From assembly GCA_021733665.1 (NCBI GenBank), contig JAHREI010000003.1, forward strand, positions 124,001-188,000: a stretch of DNA of 64,000 bases, read 5' to 3'. Source of the DNA: Bacillus subtilis. Its GTDB lineage: Bacteria; Pseudomonadota; Alphaproteobacteria; Rhizobiales; Rhizobiaceae. Below the pieces are notes generated by a model. It made no database searches and was not told where the DNA came from. It saw only the letters and a list, made by a program, of their open reading frames with translations. A program made the translations under genes and the position numbers. Shown in pieces: positions 25,830-35,095 of the stretch (position 1 is the stretch's first letter; the number at the start of each line of letters is the position of its first letter).

Positions 25830-26657
25830 ATGCTGGTAGATATTCAAAACTTACGGATCGCATTTGAAACCCGCACCACACGCTTTGAAGCGGTGCGGGG
25901 GCTCTCTCTGCAGCTCGGTCGTGAAAAGCTGGGTATTGTGGGCGAAAGCGGCTCGGGCAAGTCTCTGACTGCCCGCGCTCTGATGAAATTGCTGCCGAAT
26001 ATTGCGGAAGTCAAAGCTGACAAACTCAGCTTTGACGGACAGGATCTGCTCACTGCTTCTGAAAAGCAGATGCGCCAGATCCGCGGTAAACGCGTTGGTT
26101 TCATTCTGCAGGATCCGAAATACTCGCTGAATCCGGTTAAAACCATTGGTGTGCAGGTGGCTGAAGCCTGGCGCACACACAAAGGCGGCAGCAAAAAACA
26201 AGCTATGGAAGCGGCAATTGATCTGCTCGATCAGGTTAAAATCCGTAATCCGCGTGAAGTGGCCTATTCCTATCCGCACGAAGTATCGGGCGGTATGGGA
26301 CAGCGCGTCATGATTGCTATGATGCTGGCACCGGATCCGGAACTGCTGATTGCTGATGAGCCGACCTCGGCGCTTGATGCGACTGTACAGGCAGAAATTC
26401 TGCGTCTGATCGATGATCTCGTCGACAGCCGCGGCATGGGTCTGATCCTGATCAGTCACGATCTTCCGCTTGTTTCCCATTTCTGTGACCGCGTTATGGT
26501 TATGTATATGGGACAGGTGATGGAAGAGCTGAAAGCATCAGAACTCAATAGTGCTCAGCATCCTTATACCAAGGGTCTCCTGAACTGTATTCCGTCGCTG
26601 ACGCATCCGCGTGATCGTCTGCCGGTAATGACCCGTGATCCGGAGTGGCTGAAATAA
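25830..26657 (+). CDS. Peptide ABC transporter ATP-binding protein (DppD type)
   Basis: 275 residues from the ATG that follows GAGGG; a TTG 12 bp upstream is a less likely start. Walker A GESGSGKS at about 38-45, signature VSGGMGQRVMIAMML, Walker B LLIADEPTSALD, and the C-terminal oligopeptide-transporter segment with HPYTKGLLNCIPSL. A cluster of cysteines as in Fe-S-binding DppD proteins is not seen. It works with the DppF-type ATPase encoded next. Confidence 0.92.
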   Translation: MLVDIQNLRIAFETRTTRFEAVRGLSLQLGREKLGIVGESGSGKSLTARALMKLLPNIAEVKADKLSFDGQDLLTASEKQMRQIRGKRVGFILQDPKYSLNPVKTIGVQVAEAWRTHKGGSKKQAMEAAIDLLDQVKIRNPREVAYSYPHEVSGGMGQRVMIAMMLAPDPELLIADEPTSALDATVQAEILRLIDDLVDSRGMGLILISHDLPLVSHFCDRVMVMYMGQVMEELKASELNSAQHPYTKGLLNCIPSLTHPRDRLPVMTRDPEWLK

Positions 26658-27397
26658 TGATTGAAGTTGATAATCTGAAAATTCAGTTCGGTGACAAGCA
26701 GGTCGTTAAGGGCGTTTCGTTTAACGTCGAAAAAGGCGGCAGCTTCGGTATCGTGGGTGAGAGCGGCTCGGGTAAGTCGACAATTCTGCGTGCGATGGCC
26801 GGTCTGAACGAAAGCTGGAGCGGACGTATTGCCTTTGACGGCAAAGATGCCCCGCTGAAGCGGACGCCGGAATTCTTCCGTTCCGTTCAGATGGTGTTTC
26901 AGGATCCGTTCGGCTCATTGCATCCGCGCCAGACCATTGACCGTATTCTGAGCGAGCTGTTGCTGGTTCATAAGATCGACAATGTGGAAGCGCGCATCAA
27001 GCAGGCTCTGTCCGATGTGGCGCTGCCGCAGACGGCACGTTTCCGCTATCCGCACCAGTTGTCCGGTGGTCAGCGTCAGCGCGTGGCAATTGCCCGTGCA
27101 CTGATTGCAGATCCGCAGGTATTGCTGCTCGATGAGCCGACCTCGGCACTTGACGTTTCCGTTCAGGCGGAAATTCTCAATCTGCTGTCGGATCTTCGTG
27201 AAGAACGCAATCTGACCTATGTGCTGGTGAGCCATAACCTCGCGGTTATTGCCCATCTCTGCCCGCAGGTTGGTGTGATGCAGAATGGTATTATGGTTGA
27301 GCAGCTGAGTGCAGAAGATCTGCGCGCAGGCCGCACCACCCATCCGCATACTACAGAGCTGCGCGAGTTGAGCGTAACGGTTGAAGAACCAAAATAA
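26657..27397 (+). CDS. Peptide ABC transporter ATP-binding protein (DppF type)
   Basis: 246 residues from the ATG that overlaps the stop of the preceding gene (TAATG); an in-frame GTG lies 12 bp earlier. Walker A GESGSGKS at about 34-41, the DppF hallmark MVFQDPFGSLHPRQTI, signature [15 protein letters not shown] and Walker B LLLDEPTSALDVSVQ. It completes a full five-gene importer. A terminator follows directly. Confidence 0.93.
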   Translation: MIEVDNLKIQFGDKQVVKGVSFNVEKGGSFGIVGESGSGKSTILRAMAGLNESWSGRIAFDGKDAPLKRTPEFFRSVQMVFQDPFGSLHPRQTIDRILSELLLVHKIDNVEARIKQALSDVALPQTARFRYPHQLSGGQRQRVAIARALIADPQVLLLDEPTSALDVSVQAEILNLLSDLREERNLTYVLVSHNLAVIAHLCPQVGVMQNGIMVEQLSAEDLRAGRTTHPHTTELRELSVTVEEPK

Positions 27398-27405
27398 GAC
27401 AATGC

Positions 27406-27434
27406 AACAGGCCGGATTTTCCGGCCTGTTCTTT
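27406..27434 (+). terminator. Intrinsic terminator after the peptide importer operon
   Basis: AACAGGCCGGA / TCCGGCCTGTT, perfect 11-bp stem with a TTT loop, followed by CTTT. The U tract is short. The D-aminopeptidase gene starts about 50 bp on and may be partly read through. Confidence 0.75.
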
Positions 27435-27487
27435 ATGCGAATTTGAATTACAGAACCTGTACGAACAGGGCATGGGAAGAAGCGATC

Positions 27488-28987
27488 ATGGCTATGAACT
27501 GGGACGCCGCCTTATCAACCGCACAAAAACTGGCCGCTCAATGGCCTGCCAATGAGCCGGGAGGCGTGATTATCGGCTTTGATGCTGATGGTATCCGTTT
27601 TAGCGCCGCAAGTGGTGTGGAAAGTCTGGCAACTCATAAGCCGTTTTCCGCTGACAGTGTTGTGCGCTACGCTTCTGTGACCAAGCATGTTTTCGTGTCC
27701 ATGGTTTTGAAACATGCAGATAAAATCAGTCTTGATGACCCGCTCGGCAAACATCTGCCGGAGCTGAAAAAGCCTTTGAGTGATGTGACCGTTGGGCGGG
27801 CGCTGGATATGAGCGGCGGTCTGCCGGATACCCGCGAATGTCTGACTTTGCTCGGCCTGTCGATCTATACGGAAACCCATAATGACCGGCTGATGGACTT
27901 CCACGCAACGATGGAACGTCTCAATTTTGACGCCGGAACACAGGTTTCCTATTCCAATACCGGCTACCGTTTGGTGGAAATAGCGCTGGAACGTCTTGGC
28001 CTGCGCTTTGATGACTATCTGCAAAATGAAATCGTACCATTGCTCGGTGTACAACTGAAAGCGCCGGATGTCTGGAATGATCCGGTGGATGGTCTGGTGC
28101 CGGGTTACTGGCATGATGGTAAGAAGTGGCAGCTCAGTTCAGCCGGTCTTTATATTTCTGCGGCCGGTAGCCTGACCGGTAGCGGTACAGCGCTGGCGAC
28201 CTGGGCACAGGCTCTGATGTGCGGCAAAGGTTCGCTTTTCGGTGTGATTGATAAGATCAGCGAACCACGCAAAATGGCTGATGGCCGACTGTCTGCCTAT
28301 GGTCTCGGTTTTGTTGGTTCTGAGCTTGATGGTTTGAAACTGGTCGGTCATGGCGGTTCGCATCCAGGTTATAAGAGTTATGTGCTGATCTGCCCTGAAC
28401 ATCAGTGTGGGTTTGTTGTTGTTGCTAACCGCGATGACGCGAATGGAGCCAAGATGGCGCAGGCTGCAATGGCCGCGCTTGCAAGTCGTTCGTTACCGCA
28501 GGCCGGCAGCACGATTCCGGATGGTTTCTACATGACTGGAACCGGCCATCACTGGGTTGAGATGAAGGGCGGCAACGTCACTTATATTGACAGTGAAGAT
28601 GCGCTTTATGATGAAGGCAATGGCTGGTTCTCATCTCGCTCGGCTACCTCACCAATCCTGCTGCGCTGGACAGGCGAAGTGCTGGAAGGCGAACTTGGCC
28701 ATGCGCCGCGTCGGCTTTATCCGGTGACACCAAAGCCGGCCGGTAATGAACTCGACGGCAGCTGGAAGTCAGTCTACGGTGCTCATTTTGAGATCATCAA
28801 TGGCACTGCAATCATGGGTGTCGGCCCTGTTCAGCAGACAATGCCGATTACCGATCTGGGTAATGGCCGTTATTTGTTTACGCTGCATGACGGCCCGTGG
28901 GTAAAACGTGTCTGCATCAATCATCTGAGCGATAACCGCATAGAACTGGTATTGAACCGCAGCCGTATGCTGGAATATACCCGCTAA
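27488..28987 (+). CDS. D-aminopeptidase-like serine hydrolase (S12, DAP family)
   Basis: 499 residues from the ATG preceded by GGAAGAAG. The N-terminal two thirds is a penicillin-recognising (beta-lactamase) fold with the SxxK motif as Ser63-Val-Thr-Lys66 in YASVTKHVF, the Tyr-x-Asn triad YSNTGY, and HGGSHPGY as the third motif. The C-terminal third consists of two beta-barrel-like domains, as in Ochrobactrum anthropi D-aminopeptidase, which removes N-terminal D-residues. There is no signal peptide. It stands right after a dipeptide importer and near a dipeptidase, so it may process imported peptides that contain D-Ala (inference). It could also be a general esterase of this fold. Confidence 0.85.
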   Translation: MAMNWDAALSTAQKLAAQWPANEPGGVIIGFDADGIRFSAASGVESLATHKPFSADSVVRYASVTKHVFVSMVLKHADKISLDDPLGKHLPELKKPLSDVTVGRALDMSGGLPDTRECLTLLGLSIYTETHNDRLMDFHATMERLNFDAGTQVSYSNTGYRLVEIALERLGLRFDDYLQNEIVPLLGVQLKAPDVWNDPVDGLVPGYWHDGKKWQLSSAGLYISAAGSLTGSGTALATWAQALMCGKGSLFGVIDKISEPRKMADGRLSAYGLGFVGSELDGLKLVGHGGSHPGYKSYVLICPEHQCGFVVVANRDDANGAKMAQAAMAALASRSLPQAGSTIPDGFYMTGTGHHWVEMKGGNVTYIDSEDALYDEGNGWFSSRSATSPILLRWTGEVLEGELGHAPRRLYPVTPKPAGNELDGSWKSVYGAHFEIINGTAIMGVGPVQQTMPITDLGNGRYLFTLHDGPWVKRVCINHLSDNRIELVLNRSRMLEYTR

Positions 28988-29006
28988 ACCATACCTATTT
29001 ATATCC

Positions 29007-29052
29007 GCCCGCTTTGTAGAAGTATCAGCACTTTAACAAAGCGGGCATTTTC
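29007..29052 (+). terminator. Terminator hairpin after the D-aminopeptidase gene
   Basis: GCCCGCTTTGT (29007-29017) / ACAAAGCGGGC (29036-29046) with an 18-base loop, followed by ATTTTC. Confidence 0.72.
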
Positions 29053-29116
29053 ATATCTAGTATATGTAAGCCCTTGTTCAAATATGCCTGCATATCGTAT
29101 AAGGCCTATTCTGAAC

Positions 29117-29134
29117 TTGCATATCTATATGCAA
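29117..29134. promoter_or_regulatory. Palindrome upstream of LysR gene (candidate autoregulatory site)
   Basis: TTGCATAT-CT-ATATGCAA, perfect 8-bp arms, 30 bp before the LysR start codon. The symmetry and place fit binding of the LysR protein to its own promoter, although it is longer than the minimal T-N11-A box. Confidence 0.45.
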
Positions 29135-29164
29135 AACAGGCAATCGTGACGAAGGATCAGTATT

Positions 29165-30082
29165 GTGGAAATTAAGTGGGTTGAAGACTTTCTCGCGCTT
29201 GCTCATACTTTGAATTTCTCCAAAGCGGCAGATGAGCGGCATGTGACACAGTCTGCTTTCAGTCGTCGTATCAAACAGCTTGAAACATGGCTTGGTACGA
29301 CATTGATTGACCGCGCTACCTATCCGTCACGTTTGACCGAAGCCGGTGAAAAATTCATTCCGATTGCGCAGGAAACACTGAAGTCACTCTATCAGGTGCG
29401 TCACGGTTTTCAGGCCAATCAGACACTGGAAGCGCAGACAATTTCCTTCATTGCGCTGCATACATTGTCTTTCACCTTCTTTCCGCCTTGGCTGAAAGAG
29501 ATCAGCGAAGCTAATGCGCCGGTATTCACGCGACTGCGCCCTGACAGTGGTAGCGTTGAGGGCAATGTGAATGCCCTTGTGGACGGTGATTGTGATTTTC
29601 TTCTGACCTATGTGCACCCGAATGTGCCTTTACTGCTGGATGCCGCCGAGTTTGATTATAAAGTCGTCGGCTTTGAGCAGATTATTCCGATCAGTGCGCC
29701 GGATGCCGATGGCAATCCGCTGCATATGGTGGGTCGTGATGAGCAACCGTTTGATTATATCGGCTATGAAAAATCATCCTTTTTCGGGCATTTGCTGAGT
29801 GAACTATTTGTCCTAAAAATGCCGGAGCACCGGCTGGTGCATGAAGGCAGCATGTCTATAGGCCTCAAAGGCATGTCAATGGCCGGATGGGGTGTAGCAT
29901 GGGTGCCGCATAGCTTGATTGCCGAAGAACTTGCAAGCGGACAACTGGTGCAGGGTGCTGATCCGTCATGGAATATTCCGCTGGAAATTCGCCTTTATCG
30001 TTCCAAAAACAATCAGCGTGGTGTGATTGAAAAATTCTGGAACCGGTTGCCGGATCTGCGAAATAGTTCAGATCATAATTGA
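29165..30082 (+). CDS. LysR family transcriptional regulator (HypT/YjiE-like)
   Basis: 305 residues from a GTG preceded by AAGGA. An N-terminal winged helix (FLALAHTLNFSKAADERHVTQSAFSRRIKQLE, about 8-40) and a LysR substrate-binding domain. The N-terminus IKWVEDFLAL and the sequence around LHTLSFTFFPPWL resemble HypT-like regulators. It follows the peptide locus on the same strand, but after a terminator, so it may regulate this locus or something else; its target is unknown. Confidence 0.88.
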   Translation: MEIKWVEDFLALAHTLNFSKAADERHVTQSAFSRRIKQLETWLGTTLIDRATYPSRLTEAGEKFIPIAQETLKSLYQVRHGFQANQTLEAQTISFIALHTLSFTFFPPWLKEISEANAPVFTRLRPDSGSVEGNVNALVDGDCDFLLTYVHPNVPLLLDAAEFDYKVVGFEQIIPISAPDADGNPLHMVGRDEQPFDYIGYEKSSFFGHLLSELFVLKMPEHRLVHEGSMSIGLKGMSMAGWGVAWVPHSLIAEELASGQLVQGADPSWNIPLEIRLYRSKNNQRGVIEKFWNRLPDLRNSSDHN

Positions 30083-30094
30083 GCGAAAAGGGGC

Positions 30095-30128
30095 TGAAGA
30101 GTATTTTATATAAAAATACTCTTCTTTT
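30095..30128 (+). terminator. Terminator after the LysR gene, facing the TRAP gene
   Basis: AAGAGTATTTT and AAAATACTCTT form a perfect AT-rich stem around ATATA, followed by CTTTTC. It lies between convergent genes and could serve both. Confidence 0.7.
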
Positions 30129-30240
30129 CATTAAGCGCGCATTTTATTTGATCGAAGCAGTATCTGTAATCAGTCCTGTGAACTGATTACCCTGCGCAGA
30201 CGTTATACACTTTTCGGAATGCGCTATAGCGCCCTTTTTA

Positions 30241-32289
30241 TTATGCCAGTTGTGGCTGTTTCATGCCGGTGAACTGACGTATCAGCACCGGCAACAGCAA
30301 GGCCAAGCCGAGAAGTGAGGAATAGATTTCCGGTACGACCAGCAGGATGGCGGCAATGACCAGCAGCACTTGTTCCCAGACTTTTGTTCGAACCAGCATG
30401 AAGCCGGAGAGTGCAGCACCAAGAGCAGTAATACCAATCACACAGCCGAGGAATGCGATTACAAATTCGCTCCACGAGAAATTGGCATTGACCAGCAACA
30501 GTGATGGCGAGAACACAAAGACAAACGGCACCAGCACTTTACCAAGGCCGAGACGGAAGGCCGTGTTACCTGTTTTAAACGGATCTGCCCCTGCCATACC
30601 GGCCGCAGCATACGCGGCCAGAGCTACCGGTGGCGTAATATCTGCGAGAATGCCGTAATAGAACACAAAGAAATGAGCGACGAGTGGTTCAACCCCAAGC
30701 ATTGCCAGAGTTGGTGCGGCAATAGTTGCCATAATGATGTAGTTAGCGGTTGTCGGAATACCACAACCCATCAAAATACACACAATACCGGTCATAATCA
30801 GCGTGAAAAGCAATGTCAGTGTTGCGCCGCCAACAAAAGACGCTGGCAGGAATGTCCCGAACCAGGTGGCAATATCGGCGGCGGTTGTGGTGACAATATA
30901 AGAAATTTTAAAGCCGACGCCGGTCAGAGTAACCACGCCAACTACGATACCAACAGTTGCAGCGGCGGCACCAACCGCCAGCGCATATTTTGCACCGTCG
31001 CGCAGACCGTCAAAAACTTCTTTAACCGACATACGTTTGCGCGGATTAAGCAGGCCTACGGCAACACAGAGTGTAATACCCCAGAATGCTGCCATGTAGG
31101 GTGTATAACCGGACAGCAAGATACCGATCAGCACAACAAGCGGAATAACGGTTGGCCAGTCGCGTTTGAACGCTTCTTTCAGATCCGGCATTTCTTCCGG
31201 CGTCATACCACGCAAGCCGGTGCGTTTGGCCTCAAAATGCACCTGCATCAAAACACCGAAGAAATGCATGAAAGCCGGCACAATGGCGGCGATAATAATG
31301 GTGGTATAAGGCAGATTGAGAAACTCAATCATCAAAAACGCAGCGGCACCCATAATCGGCGGGGTAATCTGTCCGCCCGTTGAGGACGCGGCTTCTACAG
31401 CTGCCGCAAAGTTGCGTTTATAACCAAGGCGGATCATCGCCGGAATGGTCAGTGAGCCGACAGTTACGGTATTGGCAACGGATGAGCCGGAAATCATACC
31501 AAACAGTGCCGAACCGAAGATCGAAACTTTGGCAGGGCCGCCGGCATAGCGACCGGCAACCCATGCGGCACAGTCAAGAAACAATTGCCCGAGACCAATA
31601 CGGGTGGCGAAAACACCGAATAGCACGAAATGGAACACGTAAGTGGCGACAACGCCAAGCGCAATCCCATAAACGCCCTGCGTTGTCAGATAGAGATGAT
31701 CGACAATCTGTGAAACAGACGAACCCGGATGCACCAGAATGCCCGGCATGGAAGGCCCGAAATAGGCGTAGAGCATAAAGCAAATAGCGATAATCGGCAG
31801 CGGCCAACCAACAGAACGTCGGGTGGCTTCCAGAAGCACGATAATCAGCAGGCCGCCAAGGATTACGTCGGTTTGTGTCGGATTGCCGACACGGAAGGCC
31901 AGATCATCCAGCGGAATAAGCGGCACATGCATAACTGCAATAACGGCGCCGATCGCCAGTGCCCAGTCAATAATTGAAATTCCAAGAGGCCGTAAAAGTG
32001 TTGATTTCGCCGGTTCCGAATAACCTTTAGGAGAAAACGGAAACACCAAAAAAACCAGACCAAGCACAAAGGCCAGATGGATACCGCGATGCATGGTTTC
32101 GGATAAAATTCCGAACCCTGCCGTATAATAATGAAACAGTGAAAGAATGATCAGCAGTGCGCCGACAATACGGGCTGTAACAGGCAACAACGGGCGAAAG
32201 CGGATTTCGGAGTCGAACTTCTCTTCGAGTTCCCTCGCTTTTTCCTCGTCCAGTTCCATCGGTTTTAACGATTGTTGCTCAGCGGTCAT
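30241..32289 (-). CDS. TRAP transporter fused permease (4TM/12TM, DctQ-DctM type, TAXI family)
   Basis: 682 residues from the ATG preceded by an AGGA site; the longer open frame adds an unlikely N-terminus. The large hydrophobic protein has an N-terminal DctQ-like four-helix part and a DctM-like core with repeated motifs such as FGSALFGMISGSSVANTVTVG and GGQITPPIMGAAAFLMIEF. This fused form is typical for TAXI-type TRAP systems, which import carboxylates using an ion gradient rather than ATP. Its partner binding protein is encoded 155 bp upstream. Substrate unknown; the adjacent propionate genes make an organic acid plausible. Confidence 0.92.
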   Translation of the reverse strand: MTAEQQSLKPMELDEEKARELEEKFDSEIRFRPLLPVTARIVGALLIILSLFHYYTAGFGILSETMHRGIHLAFVLGLVFLVFPFSPKGYSEPAKSTLLRPLGISIIDWALAIGAVIAVMHVPLIPLDDLAFRVGNPTQTDVILGGLLIIVLLEATRRSVGWPLPIIAICFMLYAYFGPSMPGILVHPGSSVSQIVDHLYLTTQGVYGIALGVVATYVFHFVLFGVFATRIGLGQLFLDCAAWVAGRYAGGPAKVSIFGSALFGMISGSSVANTVTVGSLTIPAMIRLGYKRNFAAAVEAASSTGGQITPPIMGAAAFLMIEFLNLPYTTIIIAAIVPAFMHFFGVLMQVHFEAKRTGLRGMTPEEMPDLKEAFKRDWPTVIPLVVLIGILLSGYTPYMAAFWGITLCVAVGLLNPRKRMSVKEVFDGLRDGAKYALAVGAAAATVGIVVGVVTLTGVGFKISYIVTTTAADIATWFGTFLPASFVGGATLTLLFTLIMTGIVCILMGCGIPTTANYIIMATIAAPTLAMLGVEPLVAHFFVFYYGILADITPPVALAAYAAAGMAGADPFKTGNTAFRLGLGKVLVPFVFVFSPSLLLVNANFSWSEFVIAFLGCVIGITALGAALSGFMLVRTKVWEQVLLVIAAILLVVPEIYSSLLGLALLLPVLIRQFTGMKQPQLA

Positions 32290-32397
32290 CGGCAAATTTC
32301 CTGAAAATATAGCTATAGGCATAGCTGTCATTGGCTGCCTACGCAGACGGGACATCCGAGCCTAATTAAAAATACGTATTGTAAGATTAAGAGAAAG

Positions 32398-32434
32398 GCT
32401 CTGCACCGGAAGCGTTGCCACTCCGGTGCAGAGC
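32398..32434 (-). terminator. Terminator hairpin between TAXI binding protein and TRAP permease
   Basis: GCTCTGCACCGGA (32398-32410) / TCCGGTGCAGAGC (32422-32434), a perfect 13-bp stem. On the minus strand it is followed by TTTCTCTT. It lies 10 bp after the binding-protein stop. Confidence 0.78.
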
Positions 32435-32444
32435 TGTGCTGTTA

Positions 32445-33434
32445 TTATTTCAGCAAGCCGGATTCTTTATAGAAACGCTCGGCACCCGGATGCAGCGGAA
32501 TACCAAGGCTGGTCACAGCATTCGGCAGAGTGATCATTTTGCCTTTGGCGTGACCGGCATCCAGTGCTTTACGGGATGCATCGTTCCACATGGTCTTGGT
32601 AATGTTATAAACCAGATCGTCGGACTGCTTGGCATTGGTCACAAGCTGTGCTGCAACAGAAATAGTATTGGTTTCACCAACGCCTTTATAGGTTTCAGCC
32701 GGTACAGTATCCTTAGCGAAGAAGCTGTAATCCTTGAGGATTTTCTCCATTTCAGCACCTTCAATCGGCACAAGTGCAATGCCGTTGGTGCTGGCGAGTT
32801 CGGAAATCGCACCGGTCGGATAGCCGCCGACAAAGAAATAGGCATCCAGCGCGCCATCTTTCAGGCGGTCACCGGCCGGACCCGGCTTTAGATATTCGGC
32901 CTTCACATCTTTTTCTGTCAGACCATAGGCTTCCAGCACGATACGTGCATCGACGATAGTACCTGAACCTGGCTCATCAAGAGAAACGCGTTTGCCTTTA
33001 AGATCAGCAACGGATTTGATGCCTGCATCTTTACGGGCAACCAGATGGATGGTTTCCGGATAGAGAGTTGCGATCAGACGCAGCTCTTCCACTTTGCCTT
33101 TGCCGTCATAAAGACCGGTGCCGGTATAGGCCCAGTAAGCAACATCCGACTGGGTGAAACCGGCTTCAAGACCGCCGCTCTTTACCGCATTAATGTTGGC
33201 GACAGAGCCGTTGGAAGAGACTGCGGTTGCGACAAGACCCGGCACGCCCTGATCGCCATTACCGGAGATCGCATTGGCGATCAGCCCGCCGATCGGATAA
33301 TAGGTGCCTGCAGTGCCGCCGGTGCCGATGCGGAAAAAGGCCGGTGTTTGTGCTGCTGCAACGGTCACGCCAATTGCAGCTGTTCCAAGAACTGCGGCGG
33401 TCATAAAGCGGCGAAAAGTCTTGCCAAATTTCAT
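32445..33434 (-). CDS. TAXI family TRAP transporter solute-binding protein
   Basis: 329 residues from the ATG preceded by GGGAGAGAG. The signal peptide runs KTFRRFMTAAVLGTAAIGVT to about AAAQT, followed by the TAXI signature FFRIGTGGTAGTYYPIGGLIA. Internal motifs SNGSVANINAVKSGGLEAGFTQSDVA and YPETIHLVAR are normal. It binds the substrate in the periplasm and hands it to the fused permease encoded next. A strong terminator in between implies excess binding protein. Confidence 0.93.
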   Translation of the reverse strand: MKFGKTFRRFMTAAVLGTAAIGVTVAAAQTPAFFRIGTGGTAGTYYPIGGLIANAISGNGDQGVPGLVATAVSSNGSVANINAVKSGGLEAGFTQSDVAYWAYTGTGLYDGKGKVEELRLIATLYPETIHLVARKDAGIKSVADLKGKRVSLDEPGSGTIVDARIVLEAYGLTEKDVKAEYLKPGPAGDRLKDGALDAYFFVGGYPTGAISELASTNGIALVPIEGAEMEKILKDYSFFAKDTVPAETYKGVGETNTISVAAQLVTNAKQSDDLVYNITKTMWNDASRKALDAGHAKGKMITLPNAVTSLGIPLHPGAERFYKESGLLK

Positions 33435-33590
33435 GTTCTCTCTCCCAAAAGAATTTCCTCTGTGCTGAACATGAAAAGATGAGCGCGAATTGTCAACCTT
33501 AGAGCTATAGGTGAAAACCACATTATACTTTAGTATAAGAATAAAATTCATTATTGCTTTTCAAATACATGAAAGGCGTGTAATTTCATC

Positions 33591-35012
33591 TTACGCGGTC
33601 ATGTAGGGCGCGAAGTTTGTTTGTGCCTCATCGACTTGAATCGTCGAATAAAGGGCAGGAAAGGCGCGTTGCGGACATTTCTGTCTTTCGCAAATCTTGC
33701 ACCCGGCACCGATCGGCGTGCGTGCAGCAGGATCATCCAGAATCATGCCTTTGGAATAGACCAGCCGGTCTGCATGATGCAGGTCGCAGCCCAATGCAAT
33801 CGCAAAACTTTTCGATGGTGCCTTATAGCCGCCTTGCCGGTGTCTGATCATTTTGGCGATCCAGAAATAGGTGCGCCCGTCCGGCATTTCGGCTTGTTGT
33901 GTCAGAATACGATCCGGTGAAGAAAAGGCAGCGTAAATATTCCACAGCGGGCAGGTGCCGCCAAAACGCGAAAAGTGAAAATCTGTGGCGGACTGGCGCT
34001 TGGAGATGTTGCCTGCACGATCCACACGGATAAAGAAAAACGGCACACCGCGTGCCTCGGGGCGTTGCAGTGTGCTGAGACGATGACAGATGGTCTCGAA
34101 GCTCACCGCATAGCGTTGTTCAAGTAATTCAATATCATAGCGTAATTGCTCTGCGCTTTGCAGAAAATGCATATAAGGCATCAGCACGGCACCGGCAAAA
34201 TAATTGGCAAGGCCGATACGTGCCAGCACCAGCGCTTCGGGGCTGGAGAATGCTGTTTTTTCTAAGAGCTGGTTGAGTAATTGTTTTTGCTCGAGAAATG
34301 CGATTTGCGTGGCGAGCTGGAAGGCCTGCTGCCCTTCATCCAGACGCGGAGACAGTGCAAGAAGGCGGGTGCTCTTGTCAAAATGACGAACAGTGTCGGT
34401 ACTATCAGTACCAGCCTGTTCGACCAGCCGCACACCATGCATTTGCAGCAGGCGCTCTGCCAAAACATGTTTCATCTTGCCGACCGGCAAGCCGAGTTTG
34501 CGGCTCAGCGCTTCCCCCTCATGGTCGAGTTCCGGTATGTAATTGCGGTGTGCGTAGAAATATTCCCGCACTTCCTCATAGGGCGTGGAGAGCATCACCG
34601 GCAAATCGGCAGAGCGGTCATTGCCCAGCTGGTTCGCAAGATATGCAGATTGTTCCTGTGCTTCGCCCAGTTGTTTATGCATTTCCACAAGCAAGCGCCC
34701 GACTGCGGGCATATTGGCGGCTAATTCGCGAATTTCTGTTTTGCCAAGCTGCTCATTGAGGCGCGGATCGGCAAAAACTTCACGCAGATCACTGAATAAT
34801 CGCGCTTCCTCGGCTTCGGAGAACAATTGTACATCAATACCAAATGCCTCATTGAGGCGCAGCAAAACCTGCACTGTCAGCGGACGCTGATTATTCTCAA
34901 TCTGGTTGAGATAACTCAAGGAAATACCAAGGCTTTTCGCCAGTGACATCTGAGTGAGCTGACGCTCTTCCCGCAGTTTTTTAAGTTTAATACCTACAAA
35001 AGTTTTACGCAT
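33591..35012 (-). CDS. Short-chain acyl-type XRE regulator (ScfR/PrpR/RamB family) of the methylcitrate genes
   Basis: 473 residues. An N-terminal Cro/CI-type helix-turn-helix (LKKLREERQLTQMSLAKSLGISLSYLNQIENNQRPLT, about 9-45), then an IrrE-like middle domain (HxxxH-type region around LANYFAGAVLMPYMHFL), and a C-terminal DUF2083 domain with cysteines in ALGCDLHHAD and GAGCKICERQKCPQ. RamB/PrpR relatives use such cysteines for an Fe-S cluster and sense acyl-CoA. It is divergent from prpDCB, whose promoter region contains repeated TCGCAAA motifs, so it very likely controls propionate use. The symbol prpR is not assigned, since naming differs between groups. Confidence 0.9.
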   Translation of the reverse strand: MRKTFVGIKLKKLREERQLTQMSLAKSLGISLSYLNQIENNQRPLTVQVLLRLNEAFGIDVQLFSEAEEARLFSDLREVFADPRLNEQLGKTEIRELAANMPAVGRLLVEMHKQLGEAQEQSAYLANQLGNDRSADLPVMLSTPYEEVREYFYAHRNYIPELDHEGEALSRKLGLPVGKMKHVLAERLLQMHGVRLVEQAGTDSTDTVRHFDKSTRLLALSPRLDEGQQAFQLATQIAFLEQKQLLNQLLEKTAFSSPEALVLARIGLANYFAGAVLMPYMHFLQSAEQLRYDIELLEQRYAVSFETICHRLSTLQRPEARGVPFFFIRVDRAGNISKRQSATDFHFSRFGGTCPLWNIYAAFSSPDRILTQQAEMPDGRTYFWIAKMIRHRQGGYKAPSKSFAIALGCDLHHADRLVYSKGMILDDPAARTPIGAGCKICERQKCPQRAFPALYSTIQVDEAQTNFAPYMTA

Positions 35013-35095
35013 TCTTCAGGCCCTCCCGACCTTTCAGATTAACGCTGAGATATGTTGTTCCTTATGCATGCCTGTTGTTCATCAGGCGGTATCGA

